Source of the DNA: JAAYBQ01 sp035403465
GTDB lineage: Bacteria > Spirochaetota > UBA4802 > UBA5550
Reading direction: 5' to 3'
NCBI GenBank assembly: GCA_035403465.1
Contig: DAONFG010000010.1
Span: 1-64,000, forward strand
Length of the DNA: 64,000 bases
The notes under the pieces were generated by a model. It was not told the DNA's origin. It was given only the letters and a program-made list of their open reading frames with translations, and made no database searches. The position numbers and the translations under genes are program-made. Shown one piece after another: positions 43,753 through 51,774 of the stretch; position 1 is the stretch's first letter; the number at the start of each line of letters is the position of its first letter.

Positions 43753-45039
43753 TTATTTCTCCTTTGCAGCAGAGGTTATTTCAGCAGCCGCCAGTCCGTC
43801 ATGGAAGCGTATTTCAACCCTATCACCTGCTTTAATTTTTTCCACACTTTTTATTATTTTTTTGTCAGCACCTGTTACAACAGCGTAGCCCCTGCGCATA
43901 ATGTTCAGGGGGGAGAGTTTTTCGATTGCCTGGAGCTGCATGCTGAAATCATGACGCTTGCCAGTGATGATCCTTTTTTCAAGCATCATGATGTCAGGCA
44001 GCCGGAGCAGTTTCTCCCTCTTTGACGTGATTGTGTGTTTCATGTGCATGGTCATTCGGGCCTCTATGTCAGCTAGGAGCATCTCCCTTATATTTATTAT
44101 TTCGTTCGGATCGCGGAAAACTTTTTTCGAAGCAGCATTTTTAAGTCTTGCGTCGAATTTTTCGACTCCCGATGCAAGGGCCATGTTCATCCTGTTTGTC
44201 AGGTACTTGATTTCATCCTCGAAGTCGCTGCGGACCGGGACCACCATCTCGGCAGCTGCCGAGGGTGTGGGGGCGTACGCGTCTGCAGCGTCATCGCAGA
44301 GCGGGTGGTCAACCTGGTGGCCAACTGCCGAGACTATCGGCACCACGGAATTGTAGTAAGCCCGGACCACAACCTCTTCATTGAACGGCATCAGGTCCTC
44401 GAATGAACCTCCGCCCCTTCCGGCAATAATGACATCAATGTTCCACTGCGGCCTGTTCAGCTCCCTGATCGCCCGCACAATAGAACCAGGGGCATCGTCC
44501 CCCTGGACCTTTGCAGGCGCCACGACAATCTCTATGTTGGGGAACCTTCGGAGCGCAACCTTGATGATGTCGTGGAGGGCTGCACCGGTAGGTGATGTAA
44601 CTACGCCTATTCTTTTCGGTAAAAACGGGAGGGTGCGCTTGTGCGCCTGGTCAAAGATCCCTTCTTCAATAAGCTTTTTCTTGAGCTGTTCAATTCTCTT
44701 CTGGAGTTCGCCCGCGCCTTCCGGCCGCACGCCAATTGCATTTAGCTGGTAACTTCCCCGTTTTTCAAACACGGTCAGGCCCCCCAGGACAAGTACACTC
44801 ATCCCGTCCTCAAGCCTGAACTTCATGTTCTTGTTATAGTTACGGAAAAACACCGCGGATACAGCTGCACCTTCATCCTTCAGCGTAAAGTATATGTGTC
44901 CTGACGAATGGTATGTCAGGTTGAATATTTCACCCTTGACCCAGATATTGGTCAGGTATGGATTATTTTCTATTTCCTCCCTGACCAGGCGGTTCAGCTC
45001 GGTTACGGTTATGAACTGCGGTTTTACTTCTATTTCCAT
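43753..45039 (-). CDS. xseA: Exodeoxyribonuclease VII large subunit
   Basis: A 428-residue nuclease subunit. The N-terminal OB-fold (about 1-100) has WVKGEIFNLTYHSSGHIYFT, the nuclease core has RGGGSFEDLMPFNEE (213-228) and VGHQVDHPLCDDAADAYAPT followed by PSAAAEM, and the C-terminal half is coiled coil. It is the first gene of the xseA-xseB-lipoprotein operon. Ribosome binding site is weak. The usual role is ssDNA degradation in mismatch repair and after DNA damage. Confidence 0.97.
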   Translation of the reverse strand: MEIEVKPQFITVTELNRLVREEIENNPYLTNIWVKGEIFNLTYHSSGHIYFTLKDEGAAVSAVFFRNYNKNMKFRLEDGMSVLVLGGLTVFEKRGSYQLNAIGVRPEGAGELQKRIEQLKKKLIEEGIFDQAHKRTLPFLPKRIGVVTSPTGAALHDIIKVALRRFPNIEIVVAPAKVQGDDAPGSIVRAIRELNRPQWNIDVIIAGRGGGSFEDLMPFNEEVVVRAYYNSVVPIVSAVGHQVDHPLCDDAADAYAPTPSAAAEMVVPVRSDFEDEIKYLTNRMNMALASGVEKFDARLKNAASKKVFRDPNEIINIREMLLADIEARMTMHMKHTITSKREKLLRLPDIMMLEKRIITGKRHDFSMQLQAIEKLSPLNIMRRGYAVVTGADKKIIKSVEKIKAGDRVEIRFHDGLAAAEITSAAKEK

Positions 45040-45078
45040 TTATGTTTCTCTTTGTTTTATGTTATCAATTCACTTAAC

Positions 45079-45320
45079 AGCCCCCTGTCCCCCTGAGGGG
45101 CACGAGGTTTTAATATACTGTGAATTACAGTTCTTTCATTTTCCGCTTTCTATTTATTACTCTTTCCGGAATCCCGGGAAAAGAAAAAATCTCTGTGCCT
45201 GTCATATGGTTTCGCAGGCATTTTACAGGCTCTACAATATATATGCAGGTGTTTTAATACTTTGATTCATAAGCCATCCATCGTTTTTATTTACGTGCCC
45301 CCTATGGGGGACAGGGGGCT
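45079..45320. mobile_element. Inverted-repeat-bounded element, MITE-like
   Basis: Terminal repeats at 45079-45103 and 45295-45320 are inverted copies, about 26 bases each and nearly identical apart from the central 4-5 bases (ctgag against catag). Each end is also self-complementary (gtcccc/gggg). About 190 non-coding bases lie between. The element fills the gap between xseA and the IMPase gene, its right end touching the IMPase stop codon. No transposase or target duplication is evident. It may be a MITE, or a two-hairpin regulatory region. Confidence 0.55.
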
Positions 45321-45321
45321 T

Positions 45322-46131
45322 TTATATGGGGCTGCCCGTCAGCATCCCCACCAGGTAACTGTGCAGCTTGCCGTTAGTGGCTGCTATCTCAGGGAACTCC
45401 GGATCAAAGGGATCACCATTATAACGGCTCACCCTGCCGCCCGCCTCGGTCAGTATAAGGCTCCCTGCAGCCGTGTCCCAGGGTTTCAGCATCGGCTCCC
45501 AGTAGCCGTCAACACGTCCGCAGGCTGTATAGCAGAGGTCAAGGGCTGCAGAGCCCAGTCTTCTTACGCATTGTATCTCCGGGAGAATCCTGTTCAATTC
45601 CTTAAGATTGTTATGTTCCATGTCGCTCTTTGCGTAAGGGAAGCCGGTAGAGAAGAGGGCGATCCCGTGATCTGCAGTATCCGAAACTTTAATGGATTCT
45701 CCGTTAAGGAATGAACCGCCTCCGGACACGGCATGGAACAGTTCGTCATGGCAGGGATCATAAACCGCGCCGCAGACTACTGTTCCTGAACTTCTTGATA
45801 TCGCTGCAATTGAAACGCAGAAGAATGGTATGCCGTGCGCGTAATTATTTGTCGCGTCGAGCGGATCAACATACCAGAGGTACTCGCAGCCGGAATCCCT
45901 GCCGCTCCCTTCCTCAGCAACAATGGCATGTTCGGGGAAGCGCTTCCATATCTCTGAACAGATAAACCTTTCGGATTCACCGTCCATGCTTGTAACCATA
46001 TCTGTTCTGCTTTTATAGCTGATCGTTGTGGCTCTGGATCTGAATCCCTTCATAAGGATGGCGCCTGCCTTATGTGAAATATCCTTAGCGGCATCTGTCA
46101 TCTCCCAGAGGAGTTCCAGGTGCGAGGGCAT
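45322..46131 (-). CDS. Inositol monophosphatase family protein
   Basis: A 269-residue Mg2+-dependent phosphatase. Metal-site motifs are EEGS (about 73), WYVDPLDATNN (about 86-96; family consensus has DGT where this has DAT) and WDTAAG (about 217). Relatives dephosphorylate inositol-phosphate, histidinol-phosphate, fructose-1,6-bisphosphate or PAP; the substrate cannot be fixed. The DGT-to-DAT change is noteworthy but falls outside the metal ligands. It is 2 bases after the HPt gene stop, so the two are co-translated. Confidence 0.85.
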   Translation of the reverse strand: MPSHLELLWEMTDAAKDISHKAGAILMKGFRSRATTISYKSRTDMVTSMDGESERFICSEIWKRFPEHAIVAEEGSGRDSGCEYLWYVDPLDATNNYAHGIPFFCVSIAAISRSSGTVVCGAVYDPCHDELFHAVSGGGSFLNGESIKVSDTADHGIALFSTGFPYAKSDMEHNNLKELNRILPEIQCVRRLGSAALDLCYTACGRVDGYWEPMLKPWDTAAGSLILTEAGGRVSRYNGDPFDPEFPEIAATNGKLHSYLVGMLTGSPI

Positions 46132-46133
46132 TG

Positions 46134-46490
46134 TCAGAATGAACCTTTCTCGAGTATGGACTTCATGTCCTGGATTACTGCTTGTATCTCGTTTTCAAGA
46201 GCGGTATACTTGTCAGCAAGTCCGTCAATACAGCTGTTTCTTCCCGCTGTTTCAAGCTCAAATGCGGCGTCATAAGCCCCCTGCGCAGAAAAATTGGAAA
46301 CGGCACCCTTGAGCGTATGTGCATTTTTTCGCAAGCTCTCCATGTCGCCGGAATCGATTGAGTTTTTAATCCTGCCCATTAATGAGGCTGAATCATCAAT
46401 AAAAAGATCGGTAAGCTCCCTGAAAAGGTCAAAGTCACTATCAAGTCTTTCAGCAAGTTCAGACCTGTTGATTGGTTCATTCCGGCTCAT
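46134..46490 (-). CDS. Histidine phosphotransfer (HPt) domain protein
   Basis: A 118-residue stand-alone HPt. Start ATG 46490 is preferred, with AGGTG upstream; GTG at 46496 also fits the frame. The phospho-accepting site is AHTLKGAVSNF (His58) within the four-helix bundle. It should shuttle phosphate between receiver domains of a multi-step phosphorelay, but no hybrid kinase is nearby. The nearest kinase (51.8 kb) is not hybrid. Operon with the IMPase gene. Confidence 0.88.
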   Translation of the reverse strand: MSRNEPINRSELAERLDSDFDLFRELTDLFIDDSASLMGRIKNSIDSGDMESLRKNAHTLKGAVSNFSAQGAYDAAFELETAGRNSCIDGLADKYTALENEIQAVIQDMKSILEKGSF

Positions 46491-46592
46491 AGTCACCTCA
46501 TGATATTTAGTATATAATGGAATATCAGACGGTAATAGTCAATAAATATTCGGTTTTTAACCGGGGCCGGAGGTTTTACCAGAGCAGCAGGT

Positions 46593-47309
46593 TTAAAACA
46601 CATACGCATTATCGCAGAAGACTGAATGAAAGATATATTTTCCGGCAGAATACGCAGTGTTTTTACGGATTATTTCAATAACCTCAGACTTGAGTTCGCG
46701 GTTAAAATCTGTTCTGACTATAATGGATTCAGCCTCGTCCTCAAGGCTTGTAATTACAGTGTCCCGCTGTTCAGTAATTTCAGTAATACTGAATTCAATA
46801 TTGAGCTCATTGAGAATAGACACAAGCAGTTCATTATGGTCAGGAATCCCTGACATGCCGAGTTCAGCACGGATAGCCCCTGTGATTGATCTCATCTTTG
46901 GTGAATTGCGGATTATGATTATACGGTGTTCTGAGTACATGAGCATTTTTTTAACAGAGAAGCGCTTGTCTGTGAGCGGGTAGAACGAGTGGACGCAAAT
47001 TGAAGCGTCATGTACGGGTCCGTACCAGTCCTCCCACCTTGATAGACTGATTGTCAGGCTGCCTGATCCGGTATCTGAATAGAGTTTCTGCATTATTCCA
47101 GCCATTTCTTCAGATGGCTCCACGGCAGTTACTGAAAATCCTGACGCTGCTGCAGGGATTGAAAAAAAACCGGAGCCTGCACCTATGTCAATGACCGATG
47201 AGCAGCCCTTAAGCTGGTTCATGATAAAAGGGAGCAGCCTGCCCGGATAACCGGTCTCCTCCTGCTGCCTCTGGTAGAGATGAGCGAACTGTCGATCGTC
47301 GAATTTCAT
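46593..47309 (-). CDS. SAM-dependent methyltransferase, class I
   Basis: About 238 residues. The SAM motif I is VIDIGAGSGFFSIPAAASGF and motif post-I is TAVEPSEEM, the acidic pair that binds the ribose. The rest is a divergent Rossmann methyltransferase with no recognisable substrate-binding part; small molecules are likely. The start is uncertain: ATG 47309 is used, GTG 47324 is in frame, and neither has a good ribosome binding site. Transcribed towards the HPt gene across a 103-base gap. Confidence 0.78.
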   Translation of the reverse strand: MKFDDRQFAHLYQRQQEETGYPGRLLPFIMNQLKGCSSVIDIGAGSGFFSIPAAASGFSVTAVEPSEEMAGIMQKLYSDTGSGSLTISLSRWEDWYGPVHDASICVHSFYPLTDKRFSVKKMLMYSEHRIIIIRNSPKMRSITGAIRAELGMSGIPDHNELLVSILNELNIEFSITEITEQRDTVITSLEDEAESIIVRTDFNRELKSEVIEIIRKNTAYSAGKYIFHSVFCDNAYVF

Positions 47310-47410
47310 AACTTTTAATAACACAGGGCTGTATATTATTCAACTACAAAGAATTATTTTTTTATTGAATTATAGCGCACTTTCGTTTATTACTGTTGCA
47401 GGGTAAAAAA

Positions 47411-48742
47411 ATGGGTATAATCAGGCAACAGTTGGGCAGAATCTATCATTTCCTCCTTCTGCTAATTTTTCTTTTCGGAGTGAATATTTTATTCAACATG
47501 AAGTATAACTGGGGCGGGGTAGCGGCAATAACCCGTTCATATATTTTCGTTCTTGCCTTTTATTGTGTATTTATTTTTTCACAGCTGGAATATGATAAAC
47601 TGATTGATGATTACAGGTTAAAGTACGGCAGGATCGCGAAGCTTAAGCTTTTTTTTGATATGCGGCTTTTCCCCTTTGTTTTTGCAATCCTTCTTAATAT
47701 TGCCTTCCTGATAATTAATTCAGGAAGGAGCACATTTTCTGTTACGAAACCTCTTCTGGACGTGCTGGACGGAAGATATTCCAACATGATCTTCTATGCT
47801 CTAATTCTCTTTTTTGTACTTCGCCAGAACAGGAGGCCGGGTATCGCAATACCGGTTTTTATTCTGGGTGCAATAATTTTTTTCCAGGCTGACAGGTTTA
47901 TCTATACAGTGGTTCCTTCGGGCAGGGGTACAGGACTTGTTAAGCTGCTGAAAGATATGACATTTATTTTTATACTGGCATATGATTTTGCACGCGACAG
48001 GTACCGGATTGTTAAACTGCTTTCCCTCTCTGTTGCCGGCGGAATAATTCTTTTTATGTCTGTCGCTGCGATTTATTACAGCATTTATCTCTATGCGGGC
48101 GAAAACAGCCAGGCAGGCTCAAGGTCAATCAGGATGCTGCTCAAGGCGGGATTTATTTCGCTGATTCCGGAACTTGAACGTCAGGCAGGCACCGGCAGGA
48201 ATTACGAGAATATATCGGATCTTGTATCATATTCAAAGCGGTACGGGTATAATATAAGCTTTGATCCTGCCGTGTGGGAAAGGATTATTGAAAATCAAAG
48301 GATGAAAAGTGCGGATAATGTATTCGGATATCTTGAAGGCAGGGGGATTAAGCTTGATTTTGCAATGCTCTCTGCATATGCGGAGAAGCAGAGCATAACG
48401 GAACAAAATACATTCCTCGAGTCGGATAATTTTAAAAAATATTTTTCAGGATATTTCAGAGATCATAGCAGTGAATTCATTACTATGTTTGCATCAGGGA
48501 ATAATTCAATGAAAATATGGATCATCGATTGCCTTGCTTATGCTGATAACCCGGATTCAATCACTTTCCTGATCAGGTTTCTCACAAGCGTGGATAGAAA
48601 TATAAGCAGGCATGCATATTCAGCATTGAAGAATATTACTGATACTGATCCTGCTGCAGCGGACGGAAGGGATATATACGATCTTGAAGTTGTGAAGGCA
48701 TTCGTCAAATACAGGGATGAGCGTATCAGGCAGAAGGGTTGA
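47411..48742 (+). CDS. Hypothetical polytopic membrane protein with HEAT-like C-terminus
   Basis: A 443-residue protein. Residues 5-235 contain about seven hydrophobic segments. Residues 250-443 are soluble and helical; the section near 380-430 (IDCLAYADNPDSITFLIRFL then RHAYSALKNIT) resembles HEAT repeats. The ATG at 47411 with AGGG upstream is preferred over TTG 47396. It overlaps the convergent nth gene by 17 bases. No family recognised; a sensor or transport-associated scaffold is conceivable. Confidence 0.65.
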   Translation: MGIIRQQLGRIYHFLLLLIFLFGVNILFNMKYNWGGVAAITRSYIFVLAFYCVFIFSQLEYDKLIDDYRLKYGRIAKLKLFFDMRLFPFVFAILLNIAFLIINSGRSTFSVTKPLLDVLDGRYSNMIFYALILFFVLRQNRRPGIAIPVFILGAIIFFQADRFIYTVVPSGRGTGLVKLLKDMTFIFILAYDFARDRYRIVKLLSLSVAGGIILFMSVAAIYYSIYLYAGENSQAGSRSIRMLLKAGFISLIPELERQAGTGRNYENISDLVSYSKRYGYNISFDPAVWERIIENQRMKSADNVFGYLEGRGIKLDFAMLSAYAEKQSITEQNTFLESDNFKKYFSGYFRDHSSEFITMFASGNNSMKIWIIDCLAYADNPDSITFLIRFLTSVDRNISRHAYSALKNITDTDPAAADGRDIYDLEVVKAFVKYRDERIRQKG

Positions 48743-49358
48743 AGAACCTGCACCATCGCGATACTGCACATGCTTCGCACCGGGGATTCCTTGCGGTGCA
48801 CGTTGATCGTCCGTGTTTGATAAACAGCAAATGTGTCTTTTTCCAGTCCTGTTCCGGTATAACACCGCATAAATCTTTTTCGATCATGAGCGGGTTTAAT
48901 TCATCCGTATAGCCAAGACGTTTTGCAATCCTTGACACGTGTGTATCAACCGCGAGCGCTGGTTTGTCAAAACCAATGGAAAGAATAACATTGGCCGATT
49001 TTTTACCAACACCGGGAAGTTCCATGAGGTCCGCGGAGTTGTCCGGAAGTATGCCTCCGAATCTTTCCATAACTGCCGCTGCCAGTGCGATAATATTTGC
49101 TGCCTTGACCCTGTAGAATCCTGTACTCTTTATTATTCTCTCAACGTCGGACCTTCCGGCAGATGCAAGGGATGCAAAGTCCGGATACATGCCGAAAAGT
49201 TTCACGGTAACACCGTTTACCTGGCGGTCCGTAGTCTGCGCAGAGAGTACGACGGCCACGGTGAGTTCATAATTATTCCTGAACGAAAGGTCGGGTACAA
49301 CCACTCCGTAAAATGCTTCAAGTGCAGAAATAATTTTTGATGACGTATCCCGCCGCAT
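48726..49358 (-). CDS. nth: Endonuclease III, HhH-GPD DNA glycosylase with 4Fe-4S cluster
   Basis: A 210-residue base-excision repair enzyme that removes oxidised pyrimidines and cuts the abasic site. The helix-hairpin-helix is LPGVGKKSANVIL with catalytic Lys120, and Asp138 lies in AVDTHVSR, the same numbers as in E. coli Nth. The C-terminus carries C187-x6-C194-x2-C197-x5-C203 for the iron-sulfur cluster. Its ATG directly follows the rdgB stop, making a repair operon with rdgB and the GGDEF gene. Confidence 0.97.
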   Translation of the reverse strand: MRRDTSSKIISALEAFYGVVVPDLSFRNNYELTVAVVLSAQTTDRQVNGVTVKLFGMYPDFASLASAGRSDVERIIKSTGFYRVKAANIIALAAAVMERFGGILPDNSADLMELPGVGKKSANVILSIGFDKPALAVDTHVSRIAKRLGYTDELNPLMIEKDLCGVIPEQDWKKTHLLFIKHGRSTCTARNPRCEACAVSRWCRFFNPSA

Positions 49359-49958
49359 CTATTCTGCAGCCAGGTCTTTAAGTATAATCGCCGCCTTATC
49401 GAGCGCACGGCCCCTGTGGCTCAGGCTGTTCTTTTCCTTCATGGAAAGCTGTGCCATGGTTCGCCGTTTTTCAGGGATAAAGAAAACCGGGTCGTAACCG
49501 AAACCGGTATTTCCCTCGGGAGACCGTGTTATTAAACCCTCGCAGGAACCTTCTGTGACAAATTCACGGCCGTCTGGAAGAACAATTGCAATTGCGCATA
49601 CGAACCGGGCCTGCCGGGCTTCATCGGGAATATCCTCCATCCTGTGAAGGATGAGCATGTACCGTGCTCTATCATCAAGACCCGGTCCGCCGTATCTCGC
49701 GGAATATACTCCTGGTTCCCCGTTCAGCGCGTCCACCACGAGTCCCGAGTCATCGGCCATGGAAGCCATGCCTGACATACGGCAGATTATTTTAGCCTTG
49801 ATAAGCGCATTACCTTTAAAGCTATCAGCGTCCTCGGTTATTTCGGGCACAGGTCCCAGGTCAGAAACCGGTATAATTTCAACGTGGCCAATACCGGAAA
49901 ATTTTTCCCTGATTTCATCTATCTTGTTCATGTTGGCTGTTGCAGCTACTATTTTCAT
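49359..49958 (-). CDS. rdgB: dITP/XTP pyrophosphatase (RdgB/HAM1)
   Basis: A 199-residue nucleotide-pool sanitising enzyme that hydrolyses dITP, ITP and XTP. The N-terminal TANMNKIDEI variant of the SxNxxK motif, ADDSGLVVDALNGEPGVYSA, GFGYDPVFFIPE and SHRGRA motifs are all present. GGAGAAAGG precedes the ATG, which overlaps the diguanylate cyclase stop by 4 bases. It is followed directly by nth, so damage to nucleotides in the pool and in DNA is handled by co-expressed enzymes. Confidence 0.96.
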   Translation of the reverse strand: MKIVAATANMNKIDEIREKFSGIGHVEIIPVSDLGPVPEITEDADSFKGNALIKAKIICRMSGMASMADDSGLVVDALNGEPGVYSARYGGPGLDDRARYMLILHRMEDIPDEARQARFVCAIAIVLPDGREFVTEGSCEGLITRSPEGNTGFGYDPVFFIPEKRRTMAQLSMKEKNSLSHRGRALDKAAIILKDLAAE

Positions 49959-51487
49959 TCCTTTCTCCGTGTTGCGGTTTTCCTGACTTTAACTGCGGCT
50001 GCCTGTTCGGACTCAACCCTGTTTTTACCATTTAATTTGGCCCTGTACAGTGCAGTATCAGCGCGCGATATCACGGAATCAATGGTGTCACCTTTTGCGT
50101 ATCCTGAAACTCCGCAGCTGATTGTGACATGAAATGAAGGGTGTTCATTGTCTGTATCATCCGCTGTAAAATCATAGCCGGCAACAATTTTCCTCAGCCT
50201 TTCTGCTGCCATTGCAGATTCATTGGTTCCGGCAGATGTCAGAAGAACAAACTCATCACCGCCCCATCTCACCAGGAGGTCTGTGAGCCTTTTACTTTCG
50301 GTGGCGAGACCGGATATTAATTTAAGCACCTTATCCCCGTCGTTGTGCCCGCGGGCGTCATTAATGGTTTTAAAATCGTCTATGTCAAAGATTATTATTG
50401 AAAACGGGATTCTGTTCCGGTGAAAGGCGTATGCAGCCTTCCTGAAGTGGGCTGAGAACTCCTTCCTGTTGTATGCGCCGGTCAGTTCGTCGGTAACAGC
50501 CATAAGGGTGATTTTTGACTGGAAATAGTTCACCGTGAATATGGCAATCGAGAGAATCAGTAATGATATGATGATGCTAAGCACGACATTTGTTTTAATA
50601 TTTTTAATGATCGATTCCATGCGCGACTGTTCATCAATTTCAACAAAAAGGAACCAGTCAAATTCCGGAATTATCCTTGATGTGAGCAGAATTTTTTTTC
50701 CACCGCTTTCAAATTCATGCAGTGCCGGGTCACCTGAACCTGAAAGTATTGTATCAGCTATAGTAGAAAGTCCCTGAATGTTTCTTATGTTTACTTTCTC
50801 AATCAATGTCCTGTCGGAGTGAAGCTGTATGGTGCCGGATCTGTCTGTCAGGTATATGCTGCACCTGTAAATACTGTTATATGACCTTATCATATCGGCA
50901 ATGCGATCAAGGTTCAGCCCAACTCCTGTTACGCCAAGCAGCCTGCCGTGGTAATCATTAAGCCTGTGGTTGATGAATACAGTGAGTTTGTTGCCGCCGG
51001 CTTCGTCTGTATCGACGTCGAGTTCATATTCCCTGTTCGATTTTTTAAAGCTGTAATACCATACGTCGTGCGGATCATTTTTTGAAATTTTTTTAAGCAT
51101 CCCGCTGTAATGGTAGTAGTTGTTAGTCTGCCCGGAAACGAAGAAGACAGAGAAAAAATCATATTTATCCTTTATTGTCTTAAGATATTTCCTGATTAAA
51201 ACCTTATTCTTTTCGCCGTTAATCGTCCAGTCCTTTAAAAAAGTGTCATTTGCCATTAGCGATGAGATGAAAATCGGCCTTACGATTTTTGTCTGTATCT
51301 CGGAGTAAATATTATCCCTTGTCAGCGGAAGGACACTGTTCATGAGATTCTGCCTCACAGCGGTATGCGAGAACGTATAATTCAGCAGGTTGGTTATAAC
51401 AAATGCAGCGGCAAGAATAACTGAAAGCGATATGATCATCCGGCTTTTAATCGACGTGTTTTTCAGTATCCATTTAAAAATCATCAT
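49955..51487 (-). CDS. Membrane diguanylate cyclase with dCache-like sensor
   Basis: A 510-residue c-di-GMP synthase. TM1 at about 15-38, a periplasmic region of some 250 residues with the strand-helix pattern of dCache domains (YYHYSGMLKKISKNDPHDVW, FINHRLNDYHGRLLGVTGVG), TM2 at about 305-325, and a GGDEF domain at 340-495. The catalytic RWGGDEF is at 407-413 and an RxxD product-inhibition site (Arg400, Asp403) lies exactly five residues before it. It heads the operon with rdgB and nth. Confidence 0.95.
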   Translation of the reverse strand: MMIFKWILKNTSIKSRMIISLSVILAAAFVITNLLNYTFSHTAVRQNLMNSVLPLTRDNIYSEIQTKIVRPIFISSLMANDTFLKDWTINGEKNKVLIRKYLKTIKDKYDFFSVFFVSGQTNNYYHYSGMLKKISKNDPHDVWYYSFKKSNREYELDVDTDEAGGNKLTVFINHRLNDYHGRLLGVTGVGLNLDRIADMIRSYNSIYRCSIYLTDRSGTIQLHSDRTLIEKVNIRNIQGLSTIADTILSGSGDPALHEFESGGKKILLTSRIIPEFDWFLFVEIDEQSRMESIIKNIKTNVVLSIIISLLILSIAIFTVNYFQSKITLMAVTDELTGAYNRKEFSAHFRKAAYAFHRNRIPFSIIIFDIDDFKTINDARGHNDGDKVLKLISGLATESKRLTDLLVRWGGDEFVLLTSAGTNESAMAAERLRKIVAGYDFTADDTDNEHPSFHVTISCGVSGYAKGDTIDSVISRADTALYRAKLNGKNRVESEQAAAVKVRKTATRRKE

Positions 51488-51774
51488 AAAGCCCCTGTGC
51501 TTTAACTTTTCTTACCGCCTGGAGATACGGGATCAATTTATTGATAAAACACTTAATGTGCAACCAGTAATAATTCATTAAAACATTTTTTTAAAATTCC
51601 GGGATATCCGCATTTATTTATATATAAAGTTGAAGTATCAGCAGTTTGTCAGTATTAATAATATATGCACAGTTGTAAAAGGACCACTCCATTCCGGGTC
51701 ATGTTCGGGATAATGCGGAATTACCGGGGCTGCTGCGGAAGATAATAGAATTAATCTTTTTGAAGAGATAATTA

